Positions 33,221 through 41,691 of a stretch of DNA of 41,834 bases are shown in pieces. The position numbers and the translations under genes were made by a program. Numbering within the stretch: position 1 is the stretch's first letter; the number at the start of each line of letters is the position of its first letter. Source of the stretch: Candidatus Methanomethylicus mesodigestus (GTDB taxonomy: Archaea > Thermoproteota > Methanomethylicia > Methanomethylicales > Methanomethylicaceae); assembly GCA_001717005.1 (NCBI GenBank), contig MAGS01000039.1, positions 49,737 through 91,570 of the forward strand. Reading direction: 5' to 3'. The notes under the pieces are model-generated. The model made no database searches, was not told the origin of the DNA, and was given only the letters and a program-made list of their open reading frames with translations.

Positions 33221-35659
33221 ATGCGCTCAATCTGGATCATATTCACTCTGTTTATGCTAGCCTCCTCCTTTGCTTCTGCCGCTGCGTCACCCTCCGTTTC
33301 CCTTGTACACTCTATGCAGGCGCAGTCGGTTCCCGGCGCAGTTGTAGTTGCTGAGAGCACCGATGGGTATGGCACGGCTACCGCCTCTTCTGACGGCTCA
33401 TTCGTCATCTCGGAGGGGCTGCCTGACGGCATCTATTCGATCGAAGTATTTTCCATTGGGTATCTCAGCGCATTGCTAGAGAACATAGCAGTGTCAAACG
33501 GGAACGTCACTGACATAGGTGACCTCTTCCTGAACGCCTCTGCAGTGCTGAAAGGCACCGTGATAGGGCCTGCCGGGGAGCCCGTGGCAAACACGCTCGT
33601 CACCTTGGTGAGCTTGGAGACCAACTTGACCGTCGCCGAGACCCTCTCAGACGCCAGCGGAGCCTTTACGTTCAACACCGACATACGCAACGGCACTTAC
33701 AACATAAGCGCAATCCCGTTCAGGTCCCCATACACGTTCTCGCCCGGGTACGCGGGGAACACCACCGGCGGAATACTTGCAGTCGAGGGGATGACCTCTT
33801 CCGGCATAATCGTGCGGATGGGGCGATCCTGCAGCGTATCTGGCACAGTGACCGAGAGCCCCTCCGGCGACCCCTTGGAGGGCATCTCGATTGTTGCGGT
33901 GAAGGCTGGCACCATAGTCGGATACGCCAAGACGGGGCAGGACGGGAAATACAACATCTCCTCCAACCTGCCTGAGGGCACCTACAACGTTACGGTCACT
34001 TCTCCAGTCGGCTTCATATACCGCACATCCACCGGCATGCGGACCCTGGCCCTCACCCTCCAACAGGGTGCGACTGTTGACTACTCCCTCTCCCGATCGG
34101 CCACCCTCTCCGGATATGTGACCTACAGCAACGGCATGCCTGCACCCGGGATCTCCGTATTCTGCTTCTCCACCGACTACAGCTATGCTGGCAGTGCTTA
34201 CACGAACGGATCGGGCTACTACCAGATCAACTCCGGGCTCGGAACAGGCACTTATGGCGTGGTTGCCAACAACGATGTCTCCAACCGAAAGGAGATCAAC
34301 CTCGTTCAGAACCACGAATCATCGATGAACTTCACGCTAGCCACGTCGGGCGCCACGAGGGGATACGTGGCGGGCGTCGTCTCGAGCGATTCCGGCAGCC
34401 CGATAGCGGGGGCCAACGTAAGCCACAGCTCCGGATGGGCGACATCCGATGGCAACGGCAGCTACCTCATCGAGCTGGTCATCCCTGAAGGACAATCCAA
34501 CGCTACGCTCAGTTTGACATGCTCAGCTAAGGGCTACCTCGCAACATCCGTAGACGTTACGGTCTATGCGGGTCTCTGCTCACGTGCCGACTTCTCCCTC
34601 CAGCGGCGCCCCAGCGGGGCAATAGCCGGCCGTGTGCTCTCCGCGGGCGCATCGCCGATAAAGGAGAATGCATCCCTGACGCTGGAGGTTGCGCCTGCCA
34701 CGGTCAACTTGGGCGCCAGTTTGGATATCAGCGGAGCTCTCTCCGTGCCCGTGGCTGGCACGATCACCGTTTGGTGGTCCATCAACGGCTCGGGATTCGA
34801 AGACTCAATGATATGCCAGATGGTCGGCGGCGCATATTCCTGCCCGCTCATTCCGTCAGCGACGGGGGAGTACTCGTTCAAGGCCGAGTGGGCCGGGGAC
34901 GCATCATACAACCCTGCCGAATCGCCTGAGGCGCACGCAAGCGTTCTAGCGCCTGCAACAAAGCAGAACTCGTCGCTATCCATCGCCGCCACGCCAAGTA
35001 ACGTCACCGTGGGATCGAACGCCACGATTAGCGGCTCGATCTCCCCCGCCGTCGCCGCCACTGTCAGCATCTACATGTCGATCAACGGATCGGCAATGGC
35101 GCATCTCCAAGACGCCGATGCCACCGACGGGGCATTCTCCATCCAGGTCAACCTGACGCAGGTCGGCACCTATGCATTCAAGGCATCCTGGCTAGGCAAC
35201 GATGATTACGAGGGGGCAGAGTCCGGGACCGCTGCCGTCTCCTCCGTTCAGGTGCCGCAGAAGGTGACGCCGGAGGTCGTCATAGGCTCATCGAAGTATG
35301 CCGTGACTATCGCCTCCGGAGGCTCGGTAACAGTTACCATCAACGGCACGGTTCTGCCATTCGAGCAGACTGCGGTTCTCCTGTGGGTGAGCGACCCTCA
35401 GAACTCGTCGACTGCCATTACCATAAGCGCGACCTCATACAGCTTTGGCACGACCGTCTCGCTAGACAAGGCTGGCACATGGGTCCTGCATGCTGAAGTC
35501 CCCGAGGGCGATTACTACGCTAGGACCATGTCCGACAACATAACGATAAGCGTCACGGTCCAGCCGGCGACCGGCGACTCAACTACACTCATAGTGATAG
35601 CCGCAGCGGTCGCGGTCAGCGCCGTCCTCCTCTTTGCATACATGCGCAGGAAGAGGTAG
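33221..35659 (+). CDS. Modular cell-surface protein with C-terminal membrane anchor
   Basis: 812 residues. A signal peptide (MRSIWIIFTLFMLASSFASA) is followed by about five carboxypeptidase-regulatory-like beta modules (residues about 25-465; repeated pattern SGxVxxxxGxPxxGxxVxxx ... DGxYxIxxxLPxGxYxV), then three Ig-like domains (about 480-780; GTITVWWSINGSGF and TVSIYMSINGSAM). The C-terminus is a transmembrane helix, TLIVIAAAVAVSAVLLFAY, plus the basic stop MRRKR, so the protein is anchored in the cell membrane. Many N-glycosylation sequons are present. An adhesive or scaffold role is inferred. Its upstream neighbour, RNase HI, is unrelated. Confidence 0.85.
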   Translation: MRSIWIIFTLFMLASSFASAAASPSVSLVHSMQAQSVPGAVVVAESTDGYGTATASSDGSFVISEGLPDGIYSIEVFSIGYLSALLENIAVSNGNVTDIGDLFLNASAVLKGTVIGPAGEPVANTLVTLVSLETNLTVAETLSDASGAFTFNTDIRNGTYNISAIPFRSPYTFSPGYAGNTTGGILAVEGMTSSGIIVRMGRSCSVSGTVTESPSGDPLEGISIVAVKAGTIVGYAKTGQDGKYNISSNLPEGTYNVTVTSPVGFIYRTSTGMRTLALTLQQGATVDYSLSRSATLSGYVTYSNGMPAPGISVFCFSTDYSYAGSAYTNGSGYYQINSGLGTGTYGVVANNDVSNRKEINLVQNHESSMNFTLATSGATRGYVAGVVSSDSGSPIAGANVSHSSGWATSDGNGSYLIELVIPEGQSNATLSLTCSAKGYLATSVDVTVYAGLCSRADFSLQRRPSGAIAGRVLSAGASPIKENASLTLEVAPATVNLGASLDISGALSVPVAGTITVWWSINGSGFEDSMICQMVGGAYSCPLIPSATGEYSFKAEWAGDASYNPAESPEAHASVLAPATKQNSSLSIAATPSNVTVGSNATISGSISPAVAATVSIYMSINGSAMAHLQDADATDGAFSIQVNLTQVGTYAFKASWLGNDDYEGAESGTAAVSSVQVPQKVTPEVVIGSSKYAVTIASGGSVTVTINGTVLPFEQTAVLLWVSDPQNSSTAITISATSYSFGTTVSLDKAGTWVLHAEVPEGDYYARTMSDNITISVTVQPATGDSTTLIVIAAAVAVSAVLLFAYMRRKR

Positions 35660-35678
35660 CGGCGCTCCCGCCCCCTCC

Positions 35679-36299
35679 CTACTTTTTATCATCCTTTCTT
35701 CCGTATACCCTCCTGTAGAATCCTTCCGAGCCGTATATCGCTGCTACCGGGTTGTGGCCCAGCACCCTGTCCTTCACGACGAGCGTCGTCACGGGCGCTC
35801 TTGACCTCTGCGAGAATATGATGTCATGCCCCACGCATAGCCCCATGATGATGTTCAGGTCGGTGCCCGCGGCGTTCAGCAGCCTCGCTTGGGCGACCGG
35901 GTTGCACATCGCCTCGAAACCCTCCTTCCTCAGCATCTTGTCTCTGCTCAGCCCTATCCTCTCCTTGTGGACTCCTCCGACCTTGCAGAAGACGCCTTCG
36001 ACCTCGAATCCCCTCGACTCTAGGATGCGCGCCAGCGATATCGACTCCTTCTTCAGCCCAATGCAGCTGGCGATCCCGATCCTCTTGAAGCCCATCCTCC
36101 TCGAGAACTCCATGAGCTCCTCCAGCCTCGTCCACCTCATGTACCCCTCTGCCTCGACCTCGGCCGCCACCTGCGCCATCCTTAGGCAGTCGCCCTCGTA
36201 CTCCTTCATAACGTCGTCCGTGGATGCCGATACGCTCGGGCAGTCGTTCGGCCTATCCTCCGTTTTGCCCGAGAAGCATCCATAAATTCCGCACTTCAC
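35679..36299 (-). CDS. DUF1847 family metal-binding protein
   Basis: 206 residues with the conserved blocks of DUF1847: N-terminal Cys cluster (MKCGIYGCFSG then DCPS), IGIASCIGLKKESIS (about residues 74-88), VEGVFCKVGG, MCNPVAQARLLNAAGTDLN (about 130-148), IIMGLCVGHDIIF and VVKDRVLGHNPVAAIYG. The function of the family is unknown; the conserved Cys and His suggest metal binding. The start is GTG at 36299, with a TATA-like TTTTAAACC about 34 bp upstream. It is divergent from the FAH gene and convergent with the surface protein. Confidence 0.9.
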   Translation of the reverse strand: MKCGIYGCFSGKTEDRPNDCPSVSASTDDVMKEYEGDCLRMAQVAAEVEAEGYMRWTRLEELMEFSRRMGFKRIGIASCIGLKKESISLARILESRGFEVEGVFCKVGGVHKERIGLSRDKMLRKEGFEAMCNPVAQARLLNAAGTDLNIIMGLCVGHDIIFSQRSRAPVTTLVVKDRVLGHNPVAAIYGSEGFYRRVYGRKDDKK

Positions 36300-36328
36300 A
36301 CAGCGAATAGTTTACACCCTCTTGGAAA

Positions 36329-36370
36329 GGTTTAAAATGTTTTAAGGACTATTTCGATTCGTATATTTAA
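36329..36370. promoter_or_regulatory. Divergent promoter pair between DUF1847 and FAH genes
   Basis: On the minus strand, CATTTTAAACCTTTCC (36326-36341) is a TATA box for the gene starting at 36299. On the plus strand, GTATATTTAAAGG (36361-36373) lies about 21 bp before the ATG at 36387. Confidence 0.55.
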
Positions 36371-36386
36371 AGGCGAAGGTGCCATT

Positions 36387-37286
36387 ATGAAGCTTGTAAC
36401 TTTTGAACAAAACGGTAACATATTCCCCGGTGTCATGAAAGGGGATTACATAATTAAGCTTGCTTCGTTCGTCTCGCTGCGGGACCTGAACTTCAGCTGC
36501 CACAAGTGCCTGCTTCCGCTCATCGAAGCCTCCGACGAGAGGCGGTTGGGGCTACTGAGGGATGAGCTGGGGTCGATATCCGACGAGACGCTCAAGAAGC
36601 TCGCGGGCGACGGCCAGGCATTCCCCGCTGGCAGCGTCAAACTCAGGGCGCCGATACTGCGCCCTCCTGCAGTCTTCTGCCTTGGGTTCAACTTCAGGTC
36701 CCATGCGCCTGAGCTGAAGCGCCCGGTGCCCGAGGTCCCAGTCATATTCATGAAGCCTTCCAAGGCGGTCGTGGGTCCCGATGACAACATTGTGCTCCCG
36801 AAGGTCGCAACTAGGGTGGACTACGAGGTCGAGCTTACGGTGGTCGTCGGGAAGGGCGGCAAGAAGATCCCGAAGGCAGATGCATACTCGCACGTCTTCG
36901 GCTACACTGTGCTCAACGACATCACCGCTCGAGACATCCAGCAGAGGGACTTTGCTCTTATGCGCCCGTGGCTCAGGTCCAAGGGATTCGACTCATTTGC
37001 CCCCATAGGCCCATGCATAACTACTTCAGACGAGCTCACAAACCCTATGGACCTTGAGTTGAAGCTGACTGTGAACGGGGAGCAGAGGCAGAAATCAAGG
37101 ACTACAGACATGGTCTTCGACATACCCTCCGTCATCGAGTACATCTCGTCGTTCACGACGCTCGAGCCTGGCGCAATCATCGCACTGGGGACCCCTGAGA
37201 AGATTGGCCAGCTGCACGATGGCGACGTCGTCGAGGCGACCGTCGAGGGGATCGGCACTCTGAGGAACCGTGCGGTCCTCGAGTAA
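36387..37286 (+). CDS. Fumarylacetoacetate hydrolase-family protein
   Basis: 299 residues. The FAH core is recognisable: AVFCLGFNFRSHAPELKR, VPVIFMKPSKAVVGPDDNIV, then the metal site DYEVELTVVVG (EVE pattern), YTVLNDITARDIQQRD and GFDSFAPIGPCITT. The family comprises divalent-metal-dependent C-C-bond hydrolases, acylpyruvate hydrolases and related hydratases or isomerases; the substrate cannot be read here. ATG at 36387 has a TATA box 21 bp upstream. A cupin of DUF985 follows closely on the same strand. Confidence 0.92.
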   Translation: MKLVTFEQNGNIFPGVMKGDYIIKLASFVSLRDLNFSCHKCLLPLIEASDERRLGLLRDELGSISDETLKKLAGDGQAFPAGSVKLRAPILRPPAVFCLGFNFRSHAPELKRPVPEVPVIFMKPSKAVVGPDDNIVLPKVATRVDYEVELTVVVGKGGKKIPKADAYSHVFGYTVLNDITARDIQQRDFALMRPWLRSKGFDSFAPIGPCITTSDELTNPMDLELKLTVNGEQRQKSRTTDMVFDIPSVIEYISSFTTLEPGAIIALGTPEKIGQLHDGDVVEATVEGIGTLRNRAVLE

Positions 37287-37329
37287 CCGTCCTGCGCCAT
37301 GCTCTCCCACTGCAAAGAGGTTGTCCCTG

Positions 37330-37899
37330 TTGAGGCTGAACGCCGAGGACGTCATCAGGATCTTGGGGCTGGAACCCCACCCCTCTGAGGGCGGATACTA
37401 CCGCGAGACCTACCGCTCCGACGAAGTTATGGGTGCGGGGTGCCTGCCGTCGAGGTATCCGGGAGAACGGTCCGCATGCACCGCGATATACTACCTGGTC
37501 ACTCCGTCTAGCCCATCCAGGCTGCACCGCCTCAGGACCGACGAGATATTCCACTTCTACATGGGCGACCCGGTGCTGATGCTCCAGCTGGATCCGGACG
37601 GAGGCGGCAAAACCGTTCTCGTGGGGAGCGACCTGCGGTCCGGCCAGGTCCCTCAGGTCGTCGTCCCGAGGGGTCACTGGCAGGGGATCCTCCTTGCCGA
37701 TGGCGGCTCCTTTGCGCTCCTCGGAACAACCGTCGCCCCGGGATTCAGCTTCGACGACTACGGGGAGGGGGACGCAACGGCACTCTCCGCCAAGTACCCC
37801 GCGTTCAAGGACCTCATAGGGCGGCTTGCGCATGGCGTGCCATCTGTCCATGGCATCCCGATTGGGGCCGACAGGAAGCGGCAAAAAAAGGATATATGA
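37330..37899 (+). CDS. DUF985 cupin-family protein
   Basis: 189 residues from TTG at 37330, which has AGAGGT eight bases upstream (an earlier ATG at 37270 would overlap the FAH gene and lacks such a site). Signatures of the cupin_5/DUF985 family are LGLEPHPSEGGYYRETYRSD, CTAIYYLVTPSSPSRLHRLR, DEIFHFYMGDPVLML and VPRGHWQGILLADGG. Family members bind a small ligand in a beta-barrel; the function is unknown. Likely in one transcript with the FAH gene, 43 bp upstream. Confidence 0.88.
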   Translation: MRLNAEDVIRILGLEPHPSEGGYYRETYRSDEVMGAGCLPSRYPGERSACTAIYYLVTPSSPSRLHRLRTDEIFHFYMGDPVLMLQLDPDGGGKTVLVGSDLRSGQVPQVVVPRGHWQGILLADGGSFALLGTTVAPGFSFDDYGEGDATALSAKYPAFKDLIGRLAHGVPSVHGIPIGADRKRQKKDI

Positions 37900-37934
37900 C
37901 CCGCTGAATCAAGATAGTGAGATGCTGGCGCGAA

Positions 37935-37951
37935 ATAGCCGCCGGCTATAA
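37935..37951 (+). promoter_or_regulatory. TATA box overlapped by ATAGCC-GCC-GGCTAT palindrome
   Basis: A perfect inverted repeat ATAGCC-GCC-GGCTAT (37935-37949) overlaps a TATA-like CTATAACG (37946-37953) about 26 bp before the ATG at 37974. A regulator bound here would compete with TBP. Confidence 0.4.
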
Positions 37952-37973
37952 CGATCAACTGAGATGAACCACA

Positions 37974-39143
37974 ATGGCAGCGAGATATGATGCAGTCGTG
38001 GTGGGCGCGGGCCCCGCCGGGCTCATGGCAGCCCGCAAGATCGCAAAGAGGGGCTTCACCGTACTGATGCTGGAGAAGGACCGCGACTTCGGGGTGAGGA
38101 CATGCGCCGAGGCCGTCTCCGAGACCGCGTTCAAGACCGCCGAAATCCCGGTCACGCAGTCGCTGATATCGAACACCGTTGAGGGGGCACTCGTCTTCCC
38201 GCCCAACGAGTCGAAGGGAGTGCGTATTGCCGGCGAGCACTACCGGGGCTACATCCTGAACAAGCCGCTCTTCCTGAGCGCCCTTGCTAAGGAGGCTGTC
38301 GCTGCCGGCGCCGACCTCCAGATGCGGAGCGAGGTCAAGGCCATAACGATGGACGGAGGGAATGCCACAAAGATCACATACGAGCAGAAGGGCGAGCTGA
38401 AGGACGCCGAGTTCAAGGTCCTGGTGGGCGCCGACGGCGTGGGCTCAATCGTAGCGAAGAGCTGCGGCTTCGACCTCTCCGGATATGCGCTCATACCGAC
38501 TATGCAGTATGTCATGGTGAACTGCAACGTGCCTGAGGGGCACATGATCAGGATCTATATGGGCAGGGAGGTCGCCCCGCTGGGATACGCCTGGGTATTC
38601 TCTAAGAACGAGTTCATGGCCAATGTGGGCATAGGCGTCAGGGGGAGGCCCGCGAAGCCATACCTCGACAAGTTCATAGCCTCGCACCCCGAGTTCTTCG
38701 GCAAGGCGAAGGCCGTCAAGGAGGGGGGCGGGGGCGTACCGTGCGGCGGGCAGATAAGGGAGGTCGTGAGGTCAAACGTAGTCCTGTGCGGCGACTCTGC
38801 AGGTCAGGTCATCCCCATAACCGGGGGCGGAATACGAACGAGCATGGCCGCTGGCAGCGTATCCGGCGACTTCGTCGCCAAGGCTTTAGAGGCTGGCGAC
38901 ATGTCCGCGATGAGCGGCTACCCTTCGAGCTACTCCGACTACTGGGGGTCGAGGATATCTAAGAGCCTGAAGGTGCTCCGTGCGATAGAGGAGATGAGCG
39001 ACGACGACCTGAACACGCTGGGCTCGGTCCTATCCGGGGAGGATGTCGTGGACCTTGCAAACGGGCTGGACTTCAAGAGGGTCGCCTCAAAACTTATGAT
39101 GCACCCCGTTCTTGCAATGAAGCTAGCCTCGAAGCTCATCTGA
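37974..39143 (+). CDS. Geranylgeranyl reductase-family flavoprotein
   Basis: 389 residues. N-terminal FAD-binding VVVGAGPAGLMAARKIAKRG (residues 8-27), the glycine-rich VLVGADGVGSIVAKSCGFD (about 144-162) and NVVLCGDSAGQVIPITGGGI (about 266-285) are typical of geranylgeranyl reductases. In archaea such enzymes saturate the isoprenoid chains of membrane ether lipids (digeranylgeranylglycerophospholipid reductase); which paralogue this is cannot be told without a tree. A TATA-like CTATAACG lies about 26 bp before the ATG. Confidence 0.9.
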   Translation: MAARYDAVVVGAGPAGLMAARKIAKRGFTVLMLEKDRDFGVRTCAEAVSETAFKTAEIPVTQSLISNTVEGALVFPPNESKGVRIAGEHYRGYILNKPLFLSALAKEAVAAGADLQMRSEVKAITMDGGNATKITYEQKGELKDAEFKVLVGADGVGSIVAKSCGFDLSGYALIPTMQYVMVNCNVPEGHMIRIYMGREVAPLGYAWVFSKNEFMANVGIGVRGRPAKPYLDKFIASHPEFFGKAKAVKEGGGGVPCGGQIREVVRSNVVLCGDSAGQVIPITGGGIRTSMAAGSVSGDFVAKALEAGDMSAMSGYPSSYSDYWGSRISKSLKVLRAIEEMSDDDLNTLGSVLSGEDVVDLANGLDFKRVASKLMMHPVLAMKLASKLI

Positions 39144-39267
39144 GCAATGGGCTCTTCCCCTGCCTTTTTCCTTTCCTTGCCCGCCTCTCATCCCATCCCG
39201 AGGCAAAGTAAAGGTATTATAGCACTGCATGAGTATCTCAATTTAGAAGATTTGGTGGTGTGACTGG

Positions 39268-40710
39268 TTGCCCCTCTTCAAGGTCTTCTCCGCGCCTAAG
39301 GCTACAGTTACGATCACGCCCTCCAAGGGCAGCTACGTGCTGGGCGAGACGATAGGCGGCACGATAAGCATATCTCCCCAGGAGGCATTCGACTGCGACG
39401 AGGTACGCGCCGAGCTGATCGGGGTTGAGCGCATAAGGGGGCGCCTGCAGGACTTCGGAGGCTCCGCAGAGACCCGGATATACGGGCCCGTAAGCTCCGG
39501 AACCGCGGGGCCCAGTCGGTCGCAGACCGAGCTGGTTATGGTCAACAAACCGGTGAAGGTGTCCGGCGCCGTCAGAATGGAGAGCGGGCAGCGTAAAGAC
39601 ATGCAGTTCACCATGCCCTTACCCTCCAACCTTGGTCCCTCCTACCAAGGAGCAAGGGAGGACGGCTCATGGATGGAACGCCTCTGGACCATCCGGGCTG
39701 TAGTGGCCGTTGCGGGGAGGCCTGACCTCGAATCGAGGACAGACGTGAGCGTTGCGATGCTCCCCCCTCCGCCGAGCGAATCCAACTCAATGCAGGGCGC
39801 AGCGTCTGCGGGTGCGGCGGCTGCCGGTGCGACGGCAGAGAGTGCCGTACCTACTCAGTGCCCCAAGTGCGGTGCGCCCATTGCCATCACCCAAGAAGAC
39901 CTCTTCTTCACGTGCAAGTACTGCGGCAACTCGATCACCCTCGGCTCTAGGTCGCAGATAAAGAAGCACAGCATGCTCCTGAATAGGCTCTTCACCCAGC
40001 AGATCGTGGAGGCCGCGAGGAAGTATATGGACAAGGGCATCTTTCGCATGAACGTCGCCCGGGACGCCGTAATCACGGACGTCAAGCTCAGGTACCTCCC
40101 CTTCTGGGTCTTCCCGGTCGACGTGACGACCTCGTTCCGGGGAACGACCGGCGGCTCCGGCGCGCCCGCTGGCATCGGCGGAGGCAGCGGCTCCTCAGCA
40201 GAGACGATAGGAAAGCTGATCCTCGTAGGCGCCGACATGTACATGCGGTCTCAGGGGAGGGGCCGCAGAGGGATGGGATACCAGTCGGGTTACACCCCTC
40301 CAAGGACCGTCGCCCAGACCTTCTCCAACCACTACGTCTGGCCCATGATGGCCAGGGAGTCGATGATAAAGGAGATCAAATCCTTCGACGTGCCTGTGGA
40401 CCAGAAGGTGCCGTTCGACCAAGGCAAAATTCCCCAAGAGGCAGAGTACCTCAGCTCGGAGTATCAGGAGGAGGACGCCAAGTCCCGTGTGAGGGCGGAG
40501 GTGGATGCCAAGCAGAGGCAGGTTGCCGCCTCGCGCGTGCAGGTGCTCGAGACGGTAACTTCGAACATGACAGTCGGAGACGGGGAGCTGATACATGCGC
40601 CGGTCTGGTTCGTCTACTATACCCTCAAGGGCGAGAGCTACGTGATAGCGGTAGACGGGAGCGTGGGAAAGATTCTAGGCGGAGGGCGCCCGTTGATAAA
40701 GCTGCGGTGA
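39268..40710 (+). CDS. Arrestin-like/zinc-ribbon protein
   Basis: 480 residues. An N-terminal beta-sandwich, TVTITPSKGSYVLGETIGGT with VRAELIGVERIRG, resembles arrestin-like or SpoOM-type domains (about residues 1-165). A Gly/Ala-rich linker precedes a zinc ribbon CPKCGAPIAITQEDLF then FTCKYCGNSI (about 198-223). The C-terminal region (about 230-480) has RYLPFWVFPVDV and APVWFVYYTLKGESYVIAVD, a pair of beta domains seen behind zinc ribbons in archaeal and bacterial proteins. No membrane helix. The start is TTG at 39268 with GGTGGTG upstream. The TPR gene begins 5 bp after its stop, with the ribosome-binding site GGTGA inside this gene's end, so the two are coupled. Function unknown; a scaffold role is inferred. 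Confidence 0.78.
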   Translation: MPLFKVFSAPKATVTITPSKGSYVLGETIGGTISISPQEAFDCDEVRAELIGVERIRGRLQDFGGSAETRIYGPVSSGTAGPSRSQTELVMVNKPVKVSGAVRMESGQRKDMQFTMPLPSNLGPSYQGAREDGSWMERLWTIRAVVAVAGRPDLESRTDVSVAMLPPPPSESNSMQGAASAGAAAAGATAESAVPTQCPKCGAPIAITQEDLFFTCKYCGNSITLGSRSQIKKHSMLLNRLFTQQIVEAARKYMDKGIFRMNVARDAVITDVKLRYLPFWVFPVDVTTSFRGTTGGSGAPAGIGGGSGSSAETIGKLILVGADMYMRSQGRGRRGMGYQSGYTPPRTVAQTFSNHYVWPMMARESMIKEIKSFDVPVDQKVPFDQGKIPQEAEYLSSEYQEEDAKSRVRAEVDAKQRQVAASRVQVLETVTSNMTVGDGELIHAPVWFVYYTLKGESYVIAVDGSVGKILGGGRPLIKLR

Positions 40711-40715
40711 TTGCC

Positions 40716-41180
40716 ATGCAGGGCAACGGTGACAGCGAGAACGCGACGGCAGCCAGCGCCTCAGCGGCGGCGAAGGAGATGCTGACGCGGGGCAGGATCC
40801 ACTTGGAGCTGGGAAAGACACAGGACGCGCTCACTTATCTGGACAGGGCGATCGAGCTGGACCCGAAGAGCGCCATCGCATGGGCCGCAAAGGGGGTTGC
40901 AATGGTGAACCTAGGCAGATACGACGAGGCGATCGAGTTCTTCGACAAGGCCATAAAGATGGATGCCGAGATCCCCTTTGCATGGGAAGGGAAGGCCATC
41001 GCACTGCACAAGCAGGGGAGGCCAGAGGCTGCCGTGCCATTCTTTGAGATGGCGCTCAACCTGAACCCGCAGTTCGCCCGTGCTTGGGGCGGTCTAGCTG
41101 ACGCATTCGAGGCGGCCGGCAGGGCGGACGCTGCAAAGCTCTGCCGTGAGCGGGCGCAGAATCTAGAGAAGCGCGACTGA
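40716..41180 (+). CDS. TPR-repeat protein
   Basis: 154 residues from ATG at 40716, with GGTGA five bases upstream. About three tetratricopeptide repeats are visible: GRIHLELGKTQDALTYLDRA, GVAMVNLGRYDEAIEFFDKA and GKAIALHKQGRPEAAVPFFE, followed by a partial fourth. TPR domains mediate protein-protein contacts. Coupled to the arrestin-like/zinc-ribbon gene, so the two proteins probably work together (inference). Confidence 0.9.
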   Translation: MQGNGDSENATAASASAAAKEMLTRGRIHLELGKTQDALTYLDRAIELDPKSAIAWAAKGVAMVNLGRYDEAIEFFDKAIKMDAEIPFAWEGKAIALHKQGRPEAAVPFFEMALNLNPQFARAWGGLADAFEAAGRADAAKLCRERAQNLEKRD

Positions 41181-41230
41181 ACGCGCGACCGCAACGTCGC
41201 TAGGCATTCATCCCTCGGCGGGCTATTCGG

Positions 41231-41635
41231 TCAAACCTTGGATGCCGCCTCGGACACCTGCCTCTGCACGTCCGAGAAGTCTGTCTCCCCCTGTTTCACA
41301 CCCTTCTTTGCGACGCTGAGCACCGTTTGGAATCCCTTCTTCGAGAGTTCCCGCTCCAGCACCTTCAGCGTGCTCCCCTTGAACATCGCATATGTGCAGA
41401 ATACCACTGACTTCTTCCCGGGGCACTGCGGGATGGTCGCTATGTAGGGCATTGCCTCAGCTGCTGGCCGCGCCCCATTGACTGGGGTGCCGAGGACGAG
41501 CAGGTCGTAGCTTCCGACCGCCGCGATGTCCGCCGCCGTTAGATCCATCGCCGGAGCGTTTAGCGCGCTGGCAATAGCCTCCGCCATGAGCCTGGTCTTC
41601 CCTGTCTTCGAGTAGTATAAGACAACGGGTTTCAT
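41231..41635 (-). CDS. Flavodoxin-like protein
   Basis: 134 residues. MKPVVLYYSKTGKTRLMAEA is the flavodoxin FMN-phosphate loop; DLLVLGTPVNGARPAAEAMP and SVVFCTYAMFKGST are the later conserved strands. A small FMN electron carrier is expected. ATG at 41635 is preferred because a TATA-like TCATAAAAAC (41657-41666) lies about 26 bp upstream; an in-frame start at 41674 lies before that box. Confidence 0.88.
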   Translation of the reverse strand: MKPVVLYYSKTGKTRLMAEAIASALNAPAMDLTAADIAAVGSYDLLVLGTPVNGARPAAEAMPYIATIPQCPGKKSVVFCTYAMFKGSTLKVLERELSKKGFQTVLSVAKKGVKQGETDFSDVQRQVSEAASKV

Positions 41636-41656
41636 GATTTCTGATGCATCTTGGTA

Positions 41657-41666
41657 GTTTTTATGA
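41657..41666 (-). promoter_or_regulatory. TATA box of the flavodoxin gene
   Basis: The minus strand reads AATCATAAAAACTACC about 26 bp before the ATG at 41635, which predicts a leaderless transcript. Confidence 0.5.
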
Positions 41667-41691
41667 TTTTTCACTCCGATTGCATCCTATA

